A stretch of DNA of 64,000 nucleotides from Simiduia sp. 21SJ11W-1 (GCF_024138675.1 NZ_CP090959.1:1-64000), one strand, 5' to 3'; numbered from the stretch's first letter, positions 18,629 to 27,790 are shown. The notes: generated from the letters alone by a model not told the origin. Numbers and translations are program-made.

Positions 18629-20806
18629 ATGGACGTTTCTCGCCTGCTCGACCAACTCAATGATGCGCAACGCGAGGCCGTTAGCGCAGAACCCTGTAAC
18701 CAACTGATTCTGGCCGGTGCCGGTAGCGGCAAAACCCGTGTGCTGGTGCACCGCATTGCCTGGCTGATAGAGGTAGAGCAGGTTTCGCCGGTATCCATTA
18801 TGGCGGTAACCTTTACCAACAAAGCCGCCCGTGAAATGCGCGCACGTTTGGAAGAGCTGCTGGGCTTAAACCCCCGCGCCATGTGGGTGGGTACCTTCCA
18901 CGGCCTAGCCCATCGCCTGCTTAAAATGCATTGGCAAGACGCAAAGCTGCCGCAGAACTTCCAGATACTGGATTCAGACGACCAGCTGCGCATGATCAAA
19001 CGGGTGTGCGCAGAGCTGCAGCTCGATGAAAAACAGTGGCCTGCACGCCAAGCCCAGTGGTGGATTAACAGCCAGAAAGATGAAGGCCGTCGCGCGGCAC
19101 ACGTAGATGATACAGGTGATGTGTACACGCGCACCCACCTTGCCATTTACCGGGGGTATGAGGCCGCCTGCAACACCACAGGCCTTGTGGACTTTGGTGA
19201 GCTGCTACTGCGTGCGCTGGAACTGTTGAGAGACAACCCGGCCCTGCTGAAACACTACCAACAGCGCTTCCCTTTCATTTTGGTAGACGAATTTCAAGAT
19301 ACCAACGCCGTGCAGTACGCCTGGCTCAGGGTACTGGCGGGCAAGCGTGCCCATGTGACAGCCGTAGGGGATGATGATCAATCTATTTACGGCTGGCGCG
19401 GCGCGCGCATAGAAAATATCCAGCGCTTTACCGATGATTTTGCCAACACCAAAACCATCCGGCTTGAGCAAAACTACCGCTCTACCGCCAATATTCTCAA
19501 TGCAGCCAACGCCGTTATTGATAACAACCAAGGCCGTTTGGGCAAGCAGCTGTGGACAGACGGCGATGAAGGCGAACAGATTGCCCTCTACGCCGCCTAC
19601 AATGAGCAGGATGAAGCGCGCTTTATAGTAGAGCGCATAGAGCAATGGCACAGCCAGCCCAATCGCAGGCTGGATGAAGTGGCCATCTTGTACCGCTCTA
19701 ACGCCCAATCGCGGGTTTTGGAAGAAGCGCTGTTGCGCGAACAGGTGCCCTATCGCATTTATGGCGGCCAACGTTTCTACGAGCGGCTGGAAATCAAAAA
19801 TGCGCTGGCGTATTTGCGTTTGATAAACAACCCCCACGACGATCCGGCCTTTGAGCGGGTGGTGAACACCCCGACCCGGGGCATAGGTGAAAAATCGGTA
19901 GATAACATCCGCCAATTCGCCCGCGCAGAGGGCTGCTCTTTATGGGCGGCCGCACAAAAAATGGTGCAGGAAAAGGTACTGGCTGCCCGCGCACGCGCAG
20001 CCGTAGAAGCCTTTCAGCTTTTGGTTGGCGAATTAAAAGAGGCCACCGCCGAGCTGCCCCTTGGGGAAATAGTAGACAAAGTCATCAAGGGCTCTGGCCT
20101 GTTAGACTTTCACAAAAACGAGAAAGGTGAAAAGGGCCAGGCGCGGGTAGAAAACCTTCAGGAACTCACCAATGCCTGCGGCAGTTTTGTAGGTGAAGAC
20201 GAAAACATCTCAGACTTAGCCGAGTTTTTAGACGGCGCTGCATTAGATGCCGGCGAAAGCCAGGCCGATGAATTTGAAGATGCGGTTCAGCTCATGACCT
20301 TGCATTCGGCCAAAGGCCTCGAATTCCCCCTGGTGTTTCTTGCGGGCATGGAGGAAAACCTCTTTCCTCACAAAATGTCTATGGAGGAACCGGGCCGCCT
20401 GGAAGAAGAGCGCAGGCTCGCCTATGTGGGCATTACCCGCGCCATGGAAAAGCTGTACCTCACCTACGCGGAATCGCGGCGCATGTACGGCAGTGAAACC
20501 TACAATGCGCTTTCGCGCTTTGTAAAAGAAATACCCAATAACCTGCTGGAAGAAGTGCGTATAAAAGCAAGCTTTAGCCGCCCGGTATCCTTTGAGCGCG
20601 CCGCCCCATCACGCTGGGACAACCAGGCAGAAGCAGCTGCCGGTACCGGGTTCTCGCTGGGCCAAGGCGTGTTACACCCGATATTCGGCGAAGGGGTAAT
20701 CACACAGTTTGAAGGCCAGGGCGCCAATGCCCGCGTGCAGGTAAATTTCATCAACGAAGGCAGCAAATGGCTGGTGCTGAGGCTTGCCAAACTAGAAGCA
20801 CTCTAG
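18629..20806 (+). CDS. uvrD: DNA helicase II UvrD
   Basis: 3'-5' SF1A helicase acting in nucleotide excision repair, mismatch repair and removal of RecA or stalled polymerase. The 725-residue protein aligns with E. coli UvrD from its first residues (MDVSRLLDQLNDAQREAV) to the C-terminal Tudor-like domain (LGQGVLHPIFGEGVITQFEG). Walker A is AGAGSGKT near residue 31. Other motifs are ILVDEFQDTN, GDDDQSIYGWRGA, RLEQNYRST and LMTLHSAKGLEFPLV. The N-terminal MDVS and the Tudor-like tail separate it from Rep. Confidence 0.97.
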   Translation: MDVSRLLDQLNDAQREAVSAEPCNQLILAGAGSGKTRVLVHRIAWLIEVEQVSPVSIMAVTFTNKAAREMRARLEELLGLNPRAMWVGTFHGLAHRLLKMHWQDAKLPQNFQILDSDDQLRMIKRVCAELQLDEKQWPARQAQWWINSQKDEGRRAAHVDDTGDVYTRTHLAIYRGYEAACNTTGLVDFGELLLRALELLRDNPALLKHYQQRFPFILVDEFQDTNAVQYAWLRVLAGKRAHVTAVGDDDQSIYGWRGARIENIQRFTDDFANTKTIRLEQNYRSTANILNAANAVIDNNQGRLGKQLWTDGDEGEQIALYAAYNEQDEARFIVERIEQWHSQPNRRLDEVAILYRSNAQSRVLEEALLREQVPYRIYGGQRFYERLEIKNALAYLRLINNPHDDPAFERVVNTPTRGIGEKSVDNIRQFARAEGCSLWAAAQKMVQEKVLAARARAAVEAFQLLVGELKEATAELPLGEIVDKVIKGSGLLDFHKNEKGEKGQARVENLQELTNACGSFVGEDENISDLAEFLDGAALDAGESQADEFEDAVQLMTLHSAKGLEFPLVFLAGMEENLFPHKMSMEEPGRLEEERRLAYVGITRAMEKLYLTYAESRRMYGSETYNALSRFVKEIPNNLLEEVRIKASFSRPVSFERAAPSRWDNQAEAAAGTGFSLGQGVLHPIFGEGVITQFEGQGANARVQVNFINEGSKWLVLRLAKLEAL

Positions 20807-20852
20807 GTGCGCAATTAAGAAAAAAATAAACACAATAATTAAGGCTCATTTC

Positions 20853-22001
20853 ATGAATACATCTGCTTCCCGCGCACGCATGCAAGGCCAGGCTGCTTGG
20901 GTGCCGCTCACATTGGTGGCCTTGGTAGCGCTTGTTGTGGCCCTATTTTATGCGCTGGTTTTCAGCCAGCCGGCGGCCCGCACCCTGGCCGAGCCAGGTG
21001 TAGTGCAAAGCCAACAGCTATACCGCTGGCGCATGGCCACCACCTGGCCCAAGAACTTCCCCGGATTGGGTATGGCCGCAGAAAACTTTGCCCAATGGAT
21101 TAATCTGGCAAGTGATGGGCGTTTACAGGTAACCGTATACGGCGCTAACGAACTGGTGCCTGCACTCGGTGTGTTTGATGCCGTTTCAAGCGGCAGTGTA
21201 GAAATGGGCCACGGTGGTGCCTATTACTGGAAAGGTAAAATTCCCGCTGCGCCATTTTTCACATCAGTGCCTTTTGGTATGAATGCCCAGGAAATGAACG
21301 GCTGGCTGCATTATGGCAATGGCCTGGCACTTTGGCGCGAAGCTTACGCGCCCTTCAACATAGTGCCCTTTGCGGGCGGCAATACCGGCGTACAAATGGC
21401 GGGCTGGTTTAACAAAGAAATCAATTCAATGGCCGATATCAAAGGCCTGAAAATGCGCATTCCCGGTTTGGGTGGCGAAGTGTTCACCCGCGCCGGTGGC
21501 GTGGCGGTAAACATTCCCGGTAACGAGTTGTATACCTCGTTGCAAACCGGTGTGATAGATGCCACCGAATGGGTGGGCCCCTATAACGATTTAGCCTTCG
21601 GTTTTCATCAAGTGGCTAAATATTACTACTACCCCGGCTGGCACGAACCTGGCCCAACCCTTGAACTGATTGTTAATAAAACAGCGCTTGAATCGCTACC
21701 GGAAGATTTGCAGAAACTCGTTGAAGTAACCGCGCGGGCCGTTAACCAGGATATGCTGGATGAATACACTGCCCGTAACAACCGCGCAATGAACGAGCTG
21801 GTTAATCAACACGGCGTGCAAATTAAACGCCTGCCGCAAGATGTGCTTGATAACCTCAAGCGCATTTCAGAAGAGATGTACGCCGAGCAATCGGCCAGTG
21901 ATCCATTTTTTGCCAAGGTATATGCCGACTACAAGGCCTTTCGTGATCAGGCAAAAAATTACCACGGTATATCGGAAGAGGCGTATTACGAAAGCCGGTA
22001 A
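20853..22001 (+). CDS. dctP: TRAP transporter substrate-binding protein (2-oxo acid/TakP-like)
   Basis: Periplasmic binding protein of a TRAP transporter driven by a sodium gradient. The 382-residue protein has one long hydrophobic N-terminal segment (about residues 15-38) that acts as an uncleaved anchor or signal. The DctP fold follows: RMATTWPKNFPGLG, GGNTGVQMAGWF, LKMRIPGLGGEVF with the carboxylate-binding arginine, and IDATEWVGPYND. These resemble TakP-type proteins that bind 2-oxo acids; the true ligand is unknown. Unusually, its presumed membrane partners dctQM are on the opposite strand 2.6 kb away. Confidence 0.85.
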   Translation: MNTSASRARMQGQAAWVPLTLVALVALVVALFYALVFSQPAARTLAEPGVVQSQQLYRWRMATTWPKNFPGLGMAAENFAQWINLASDGRLQVTVYGANELVPALGVFDAVSSGSVEMGHGGAYYWKGKIPAAPFFTSVPFGMNAQEMNGWLHYGNGLALWREAYAPFNIVPFAGGNTGVQMAGWFNKEINSMADIKGLKMRIPGLGGEVFTRAGGVAVNIPGNELYTSLQTGVIDATEWVGPYNDLAFGFHQVAKYYYYPGWHEPGPTLELIVNKTALESLPEDLQKLVEVTARAVNQDMLDEYTARNNRAMNELVNQHGVQIKRLPQDVLDNLKRISEEMYAEQSASDPFFAKVYADYKAFRDQAKNYHGISEEAYYESR

Positions 22002-22014
22002 CTATCGCAACCAT

Positions 22015-22054
22015 AAAAAAGGCCGAAATACTGAACTGTATTTCGGCCTTTTTT
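22015..22054. terminator. Intrinsic terminator after dctP
   Basis: Six A and GGCCGAAATAC pair perfectly with GTATTTCGGCC and six T, loop TGAACT. It also faces the stop of the convergent unknown gene at 22082, so it likely works in both directions. Confidence 0.92.
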
Positions 22055-22081
22055 GTCTATAAGTTATCTTGAATGGTCGAA

Positions 22082-22924
22082 CTACCAACCCCAATCGTTG
22101 TTTTCAAGGCTCTCGGTTTTTTTACTTTCTTCAGTTGTTTTCGGTTTGCCTGTGGTTGGGTCCAGACCAATGCCCGGTTTTACCGCTGATAGGCCGTTCA
22201 GTAATTGTGGATATTCACTCGGGCCTGCGATATGTAGGTGATCCATAAAATCCCAAAAGCTTGCCATTACCTTGTTTTCCGCAAAGGGGCTTATTGGATG
22301 CGACATATCGAATTGGTTTTCGGGAAGAAAGGTAATTCTGAGAGCGAAATTTTCCTTAAGCACCGTTTCTAACATGGTTTCTTTGGAAATATTTTTACTG
22401 ACAAGTGTGTGCTGAAACCACTCTCTATTGCCAATAACTTTCTTTTGTATGTCTAAGTAAGACTCGGCGCAGAGGAACGCATCCCGGTCGCCATCTTTGC
22501 TATAGCACTTGTTGTTTTCAAGAATTATATCCTGAAATCTAACATTGAATAATGTAGGTTCATACACTGCTGGATTATACCAAATCAGCCTAATTTCTAC
22601 TGAATTCACACCAGTAATATGCGACTTCTCAACTATGTCAGCCCAGGTTGTCCATCGGCATAAGGCTATTGGAAGTGATGCACGATTGACCTTGCCGTTA
22701 AAAACTTCTTCTTTATCCTTTTTCCATTGCGGCAGAAATTCACGGAACACTTCGTAGTCGCTGATATCCACTTCAGCGGGAGCAAACTTTAGCGCAAAGG
22801 GTCCCTCTTCCTGTAGAACCTTACCGTAGAAGGACAAATTGAATTCGGATAATTGGTAGACGTTAAGCGGGCTGTGTGAAAAAGTCTCCCAGCCCAGATG
22901 CTGTACTTGGTCTAGTGCTCTCAT
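22082..22924 (-). CDS. Unrecognised protein, second gene of an orphan pair
   Basis: I do not recognise this 280-residue protein. No signal peptide, membrane helix or known motif is visible. It is mixed alpha/beta with many aromatic residues (LGWETFSHSP, FALKFAPAEVDISDYEVF, WYNPAVYEPTLFNVRFQDIIL) and has a charged, probably disordered tail ending KKTESLENNDWGW. The ATG at 22924 overlaps the TGA of the gene before it (ATGA), showing tight coupling; a GTG at 22933 is the alternative start. Base composition is visibly more AT-rich than the flanking TRAP genes, suggesting horizontal gain. Its partner is the 377-residue protein upstream. Confidence 0.7.
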   Translation of the reverse strand: MRALDQVQHLGWETFSHSPLNVYQLSEFNLSFYGKVLQEEGPFALKFAPAEVDISDYEVFREFLPQWKKDKEEVFNGKVNRASLPIALCRWTTWADIVEKSHITGVNSVEIRLIWYNPAVYEPTLFNVRFQDIILENNKCYSKDGDRDAFLCAESYLDIQKKVIGNREWFQHTLVSKNISKETMLETVLKENFALRITFLPENQFDMSHPISPFAENKVMASFWDFMDHLHIAGPSEYPQLLNGLSAVKPGIGLDPTTGKPKTTEESKKTESLENNDWGW

Positions 22925-24054
22925 AGGTTCCACTGTGTTGTCATGGATACAAACTTTTTGGTAAGGGCTGTAAAAGTAAGTTCTCGGTAAGCATCGATAT
23001 TGGCGCTCACTATCGGTAACTTGCTTTCCACCACATTTTGCAATTGGTTCTGCCCGGCTTTAATGGTTGCCAGAGACTTTTCCCAAGCGCTACTTTTTTC
23101 TAGGCCGGTTGTTGCGCTAGCAGGCCCGGTAAACTGATGAAAGCGTGCACGTGTGGAAATAAAGTCGAGGTTTTTATAGCGGCTTACAGAACCAAGAGAC
23201 TCCAATCGTTTGGCTTCCTTTACCATGTTTACGGTGGGGTCAATAAATTCGAAACTGTGATAATTGAGTTGCTTGATGCCTCGACGCTCAACAACATCCA
23301 GCGCTTTTGATAACAAGGTAGCGCCATCGCCAAAAACGTACCAAAGGTGCGGGCTATCGATATCACCCCAATACTGCTTCTGGGTGTTAATTAATATATT
23401 GGCAAGGCGGTCGGGCCCGGCTGATCCGGTTTGTTGCTTGCTGGGCAACCAGGTGCCATAGCCATCAACGGTGTAACTGGGTGAGTAATAGAGTGCAAAC
23501 CCCTCTCCCGTCATATGTTTTGCGGCTCGTCTATCAAGAAAGTCGCCTATTTTATTTTGCGTGCTCTTAAGCGAGTAATGCGCTGTATCGTTGTTGTAAA
23601 CGCTACCGATAGTGCCGATTAAGGTCGGCATTGTATCTGTTTCTAATTCCTTGCTTCTCCAGCCTTCATCGACGTTATTTATGCGATAAAACCCCGGCCC
23701 TTGTTCGCTCTCCCCCATTACGGCCTGAGCAACATCGGTAATATAAACACCCGGCCCGTGGCTATTCTCGATCTTGTCTTGTAATACCAGGTATGTCACA
23801 ACCACGGTGCCGCAATGGCTGCGATGCAGGTGAGCGGTTTGCAGGTTTTTGCTGGAGGTGACACTGCCCGCGGTGGCGCTTAGCTGCTTTATTGCGGCGA
23901 TAGTGGTTTCACGGGTATTTGCGAAGTTCTCTACATAATCCATGTATTTGGGCAGCAACATGGGGTCGATAAATACTTTTTTCCCAGATTGGCCTTGGGT
24001 ACTGCCATCGAAATAGATGAACTTCTGGAGGTTTTCAGAGAGTTTGCCGAACAT
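22921..24054 (-). CDS. Unrecognised protein, first gene of an orphan pair
   Basis: A 377-residue protein without recognised domain, signal peptide or membrane segment. Local features include GPGVYITDVAQAVMG, GPGFYRINNVDEGW, FALYYSPSYTVDGYGTWLP and SPHLWYVFGDGATLLSKALDVV; cysteine is almost absent (one, near residue 80, in RSHCGTVVVT). AAAGGA lies close before the ATG, so it begins the transcription unit and its partner follows with an ATGA overlap. The pair sits alone between the TRAP genes and has lower GC than both sides. A two-gene accessory module (for example an effector with a cognate protein) is conceivable, but nothing in the sequence proves it. Confidence 0.75.
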   Translation of the reverse strand: MFGKLSENLQKFIYFDGSTQGQSGKKVFIDPMLLPKYMDYVENFANTRETTIAAIKQLSATAGSVTSSKNLQTAHLHRSHCGTVVVTYLVLQDKIENSHGPGVYITDVAQAVMGESEQGPGFYRINNVDEGWRSKELETDTMPTLIGTIGSVYNNDTAHYSLKSTQNKIGDFLDRRAAKHMTGEGFALYYSPSYTVDGYGTWLPSKQQTGSAGPDRLANILINTQKQYWGDIDSPHLWYVFGDGATLLSKALDVVERRGIKQLNYHSFEFIDPTVNMVKEAKRLESLGSVSRYKNLDFISTRARFHQFTGPASATTGLEKSSAWEKSLATIKAGQNQLQNVVESKLPIVSANIDAYRELTFTALTKKFVSMTTQWNL

Positions 24055-24219
24055 GGAATTCCTTTTACAAATGCGTCCTTGGTGCGCGGAATGTAAAAGA
24101 GAGTGCTATGGGTGGCAATGAGAGGCGGAAATTCGGCGGAAAATCAGCCAGCTTGGCGTATTAAATGGGGTATCGGTGGTGCGTAGGTACCAAATAGTTA
24201 CAGGGGCTTTGCCCCTGTA

Positions 24220-24615
24220 TTACTTGTTGATGGGGCGCGTGCGGCCGTTGCCGTCGATGGCCACAAACACAAACTCGCCCTCGGTGATTTTTTGGGCCTC
24301 ACCGCCTTGCGGGTCCATTATCCAGGCTTCTACCAAGGTGCGAATTGACGAGCGCCCCACTTCTTCCACATCCACATAAAAGCCAACGCTTGCGCCAACG
24401 GGCACCGGGCGCAGAAACACCATGGAGCCAACCGCTACGGTGGTCACTCGCCCATTGGCGATGGCCTGGGCTGTGATGGAGCCGGCCAGATCCATTTTAG
24501 TCATCAACCAGCCGCCGTAGATATCGCCGCTGGGGTTGGTATCGGCGGGCAGTGTTAATGCCTGCAGCATTAATTGGCCGGATGGCGTGGGATTTTCGTC
24601 TTCGTTTTGCATCAT
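24220..24615 (-). CDS. yciA: Acyl-CoA thioesterase, YciA type
   Basis: Hotdog-fold enzyme hydrolysing acyl-CoA to free acid and CoA. The 131-residue protein has the family core LTLPADTNPSGDIYGGWLMTKMD with the catalytic aspartate region, followed by GRVTTVAVGSMVFLRPVPVG and the strand FVDVEEVGRSSIRTLVEAW. Length and motif match YciA and related broad-specificity thioesterases. It is 30 bases after dctM on the same strand and probably co-transcribed with it; the functional link is not evident. Confidence 0.85.
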   Translation of the reverse strand: MMQNEDENPTPSGQLMLQALTLPADTNPSGDIYGGWLMTKMDLAGSITAQAIANGRVTTVAVGSMVFLRPVPVGASVGFYVDVEEVGRSSIRTLVEAWIMDPQGGEAQKITEGEFVFVAIDGNGRTRPINK

Positions 24616-24645
24616 TGCTTCTCGTTATTGGTACCGCGGGTGTCG

Positions 24646-26010
24646 CTAGCTGCGCAGCAGGTTTGGCAGCCAAGAGACGATGCCAGGTTCGAGCGCGAGC
24701 AGCGCGAGCAACAGCAATTGGATCACAATAAAAGGCACTACGCCACGGTAAATCTGTGCGGTAGCTACCGAATCCGGCGCTACGCCACGCAGGTAAAACA
24801 GGGCAAAGCCAAAGGGTGGCGTCAAAAAGCTCGTTTGCAGGTTTATGGCAATCATGATGCCAAGCCACAAGGGATCTACCCCAAGGCTGAACAGCACCGG
24901 CGCAATGATAGGCACCACCACAAAGGTAATCTCGATGAAGTCGAGAATAAAACCCAGCAGGAAGATCAGCACCATCACCACCAACAGCGCCGTGAGCGTG
25001 CCACCGGGCAGTCCGGTAAAGAGCTCGTGAACCAGGGCTTCGCCGCCCAGGCCGCGAAATACCAGCGAAAAGAGCGAGGCGCCAATGAGAATGCCAAACA
25101 CCATGGCGGTAATGCGGCTGGTGGATTGCACCACGTCGCGCACAATGGCCGTGCTCAGCTTGCCCTTAAGCAGTGCCAACAGCAGCGCCCCGAATGCCCC
25201 CACACCGGCGGCCTCTGTGGGCGTGGCGGCACCGGTGAGAATCGAGCCCAACACAAGCACAATGAGCGCGATGGGGGGCAACAGGCTTGCCAAGAGGTCT
25301 TTTAGCGGTGGCGCTGTGTCGTTGCCGGCAGGTGCAAGATCGGGTTGCCGCCAGGCCTTCACCAGGATGTAAAGCACGTAAAACAGCACCAGTAACAGGC
25401 CAGGCACCAGTGCGCCGATGAACAAGTCTCCCACGGAGATGGGCTCGGCGTTGTAGACACCCTGTTTAAGTTGAGATTGCTGGTAGGCGCTGCTGAGGAT
25501 ATCGCCCAGTAACACCAGTGCAATGGAGGGTGGAATAATCTGCCCCAAAGTGCCGGTTGCGCAGATGGTGCCGGTGGCCAGTGCCGGGTGGTAGCCGCGC
25601 TTTAACATGGTGGGCAAAGACATAAGCCCCATGGTAACCACCGTGGCGCCCACGATGCCGGTACTGGCGGCCAGCAAGCTACCCACCAAAATCACAGAAA
25701 GCCCCAGGCCCCCGGGCAGGCGCCCGCAGGCGCGCGCCATATTGCTGAGCAAATCTTCCGCCAGCCGCGAGCGCTCAAGCATCACGCCCATGAATACAAA
25801 CAAGGGCACGGCAATAAGGGTGACATTGGTCATGGTGCCGAACAGCCGATCTGGCAGCGCCAGCAGCAGGTTCGGGTCGAACTGGCCTAGCAAGATGCCA
25901 AGGCCTGCAAACAGCAAGGCCACACCGGCCAGCGTAAAGGCAACCGGGTAGCCGAACATCAAAACGAGGCAAACGGCGGCAAACAGCAGTAGTGGCAGCA
26001 GCTCAATCAT
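24646..26010 (-). CDS. dctM: TRAP transporter large permease DctM
   Basis: Large membrane subunit, an elevator-type carrier of the ion transporter superfamily, which moves organic acids with sodium. The ATG at 26010 gives 454 residues with about 12 hydrophobic segments, starting MIELLPLLLFAAVCLVLMFG. Family signatures include AVPLFVFMGVMLE near the start, GIVGATVVTMGLMSLPTML and ICATGTLGQIIPPS. It overlaps dctQ by 8 bases, the usual arrangement. The matching binding-protein gene is not in this operon but at 20853-22001 on the other strand. Confidence 0.9.
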   Translation of the reverse strand: MIELLPLLLFAAVCLVLMFGYPVAFTLAGVALLFAGLGILLGQFDPNLLLALPDRLFGTMTNVTLIAVPLFVFMGVMLERSRLAEDLLSNMARACGRLPGGLGLSVILVGSLLAASTGIVGATVVTMGLMSLPTMLKRGYHPALATGTICATGTLGQIIPPSIALVLLGDILSSAYQQSQLKQGVYNAEPISVGDLFIGALVPGLLLVLFYVLYILVKAWRQPDLAPAGNDTAPPLKDLLASLLPPIALIVLVLGSILTGAATPTEAAGVGAFGALLLALLKGKLSTAIVRDVVQSTSRITAMVFGILIGASLFSLVFRGLGGEALVHELFTGLPGGTLTALLVVMVLIFLLGFILDFIEITFVVVPIIAPVLFSLGVDPLWLGIMIAINLQTSFLTPPFGFALFYLRGVAPDSVATAQIYRGVVPFIVIQLLLLALLALEPGIVSWLPNLLRS

Positions 26011-26557
26011 GTGCCTGGCCCCCATAGGCCTGCACCAGCCGGCCCAAATTGCCCATAACCTGGCCTATGGCAAGTAATACAAGGCTTGCCGCAGCCACAG
26101 GCAGCAGCCCCTTTAACAAATACACATAGGGCAAGCCGCCGGCTTCGCCCGAGCCCTCTCTGATGGCCAACGCATTGGTAAAAAAGGGCCAGGTCACCCA
26201 GAGCAGCAGGCAGGCGAAGGGCAACAGGAACACCAATGCGCCCAGGCAGTTCACCCAGGCCTGGCCTTTGGGGCTGAAGCGCCGGTAAAAGATGTCTACC
26301 CGCACTTGTTGGTCTTCATCGGCGGTGTAGGCCTGTGCCAGTAGAAAAACAGCCGCGTGCAAATACACCAACCCCTCTTGCAGGGCCACGCTGCCAAGGT
26401 TAAACCCATAGCGCAGCAAGACAATCAGGCAGGTTATCAACACCATGGCCAGTGTGAGCCAAGATACCCACAAGCCCACTCGACGGGTGACAGCCTGAAG
26501 GGTGTTTTGCAGGCCTATCAGCCCATGGGCAACGGAAGACACTCCAGTATTAGGCAT
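26003..26557 (-). CDS. dctQ: TRAP transporter small permease DctQ
   Basis: Small membrane subunit that forms a complex with DctM. From the ATG at 26557 the protein has 184 residues and four hydrophobic segments, with the family pattern RYGFNLGSVALQEGLVYLHAAVFLLAQAY and VRVDIFYRRFSPKGQAWVN. A TTG at 26608 would extend the N-terminus by 17 residues; neither start has a good ribosome-binding site. It overlaps dctM by 8 bases. Confidence 0.87.
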   Translation of the reverse strand: MPNTGVSSVAHGLIGLQNTLQAVTRRVGLWVSWLTLAMVLITCLIVLLRYGFNLGSVALQEGLVYLHAAVFLLAQAYTADEDQQVRVDIFYRRFSPKGQAWVNCLGALVFLLPFACLLLWVTWPFFTNALAIREGSGEAGGLPYVYLLKGLLPVAAASLVLLAIGQVMGNLGRLVQAYGGQAHD

Positions 26558-26629
26558 AAGAAAAGGCTTTTTTATAAGTATTAGCGAGGCATTATAACGC
26601 GCTGCCAAATTCTGTGTGGCAGCTATTAT

Positions 26630-26685
26630 TTGTCATATTACTGTCACGTTGCATTCATATTATTGTCACCCAAGAGACATAGAGT
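26630..26685 (+). promoter_or_regulatory. Pho box array and -10 of the pstS promoter
   Basis: Four 7-base PhoB half-sites stand exactly 11 bases apart: TTGTCAT at 26630, CTGTCAC at 26641, CATTCAT at 26652 and TTGTCAC at 26663. The first two and last two each form a full Pho box with ATTA as spacer. A -10 TAGAGT at 26680-26685 follows the last half-site by 10 bases, the known PhoB promoter geometry in which the boxes replace the -35. Phosphate-starvation control of pstS is therefore expected. Confidence 0.88.
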
Positions 26686-26724
26686 AGCGCCGTCACTTAA
26701 ACAGATGCCCCTTTGGAGGACAAC

Positions 26725-27765
26725 GTGAAGAAATTACTGACTACTGCCGCTTTGGCTGCCACCACACTCGGTGTGGCCATGACTGCCGGTGCGGCTGCGC
26801 GCGATCACATTAGCATTGTGGGTTCATCCACGGTATACCCTTTCTCCACCACCGTGGCCGAGCGCTTTGGCCGCTCTACCAACTTCAAGGCCCCCAAGGT
26901 TGAGTCAACCGGCACTGGCGGTGGCTTCAAGCTGTTCTGTGGCGGCGTGGGTGTGCAATACCCGGATATGACCAACGCCTCGCGCGCCATTAAGGATTCC
27001 GAGCGCGACATGTGCGCTGAAAACGGTGTGACAGACGTAGTAGAAGTGCTGATCGGCTACGATGGCATCGTAATTGCCAACGCCAAGGCCGCACCCCAGT
27101 TCAAGGTTACCCGCAAGGATTTGTTCCTGGCTCTGGCCAAAGAAGTGCCAAACCCCAAAGGTGGCGAGCAGCTCATTGCCAACCCCTACAAAACCTGGAA
27201 AGACGTAAACCCCGCACTGCCAGCGAGCAAAATTGAAGTGCTGGGCCCGCCGCCCACCTCTGGTACCCGCGATGCGTTCCTGGAGATGGCCATGGAAGGT
27301 GGCTGCGACAGCATCGAGTGGATTGCTGCGCTGAAAAAAGCCGACAAAAATAAGCACAAAACCATTTGCCACGAAATCCGTGAAGATGGCGCCTATGTAG
27401 AAGCCGGCGAAAACGACAACCTGATCGTGCAAAAGCTGAATGCCAACCCGAATGCCTTGGGCATCTTCGGTTTCAGCTTCCTGGATCAGAACAGCGACAA
27501 GGTAAAAGCATCATTGGTAGATGGCAAAGAGCCAACTTTTGATACCATCGCCGATGGCAGCTACCCTATTTCCCGCCCACTGTATTTCTACGTGAAGAAA
27601 GCCCACGTAGGTGTAGTGCCCGGCATTAGCGAGTACCTGGCGGAATTCACCAGCGAAAAGGCCTGGGGCGATGAAGGTTACCTGACCGATAAAGGCATGA
27701 TCCCCATGGCCAAGACCAAGCGCAACAAGATCGGCGCCGACGTCCGTGCACTGAAGGCCATGTAA
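26725..27765 (+). CDS. pstS: Phosphate ABC transporter, periplasmic phosphate-binding protein PstS
   Basis: High-affinity phosphate receptor. GTG at 26725 is chosen because GGAGGA precedes it by four bases and it opens a typical signal peptide (KKLLTTAALAATTLGVAMTAGAAA, about 25 residues). The mature protein starts near RDHISIVGSSTVYPF, whose serine-threonine stretch binds phosphate, and continues with STGTGGGFKLFCGG and the phosphate-loop SGTRDAF. The 346-residue length matches the Pseudomonas-type PstS. A Pho box array precedes it and a hairpin separates it from pstC. Confidence 0.95.
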   Translation: MKKLLTTAALAATTLGVAMTAGAAARDHISIVGSSTVYPFSTTVAERFGRSTNFKAPKVESTGTGGGFKLFCGGVGVQYPDMTNASRAIKDSERDMCAENGVTDVVEVLIGYDGIVIANAKAAPQFKVTRKDLFLALAKEVPNPKGGEQLIANPYKTWKDVNPALPASKIEVLGPPPTSGTRDAFLEMAMEGGCDSIEWIAALKKADKNKHKTICHEIREDGAYVEAGENDNLIVQKLNANPNALGIFGFSFLDQNSDKVKASLVDGKEPTFDTIADGSYPISRPLYFYVKKAHVGVVPGISEYLAEFTSEKAWGDEGYLTDKGMIPMAKTKRNKIGADVRALKAM

Positions 27766-27790
27766 ACACCGCTTTCGCGGTATGATACGC

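Noticed and set aside
18629-20806. Assignment of the helicase as Rep
   Set aside because: The N-terminus MDVSRLLDQLN and the C-terminal Tudor-like segment match UvrD, not Rep.
22082-24054. Orphan pair as part of an insertion sequence or prophage
   Set aside because: No transposase, integrase, terminal inverted repeats or target duplications were seen at the borders.
24574-25305. His/Gln-rich plus-strand frame antisense to dctM
   Set aside because: The low-complexity composition mirrors hydrophobic leucine codons of dctM on the other strand.
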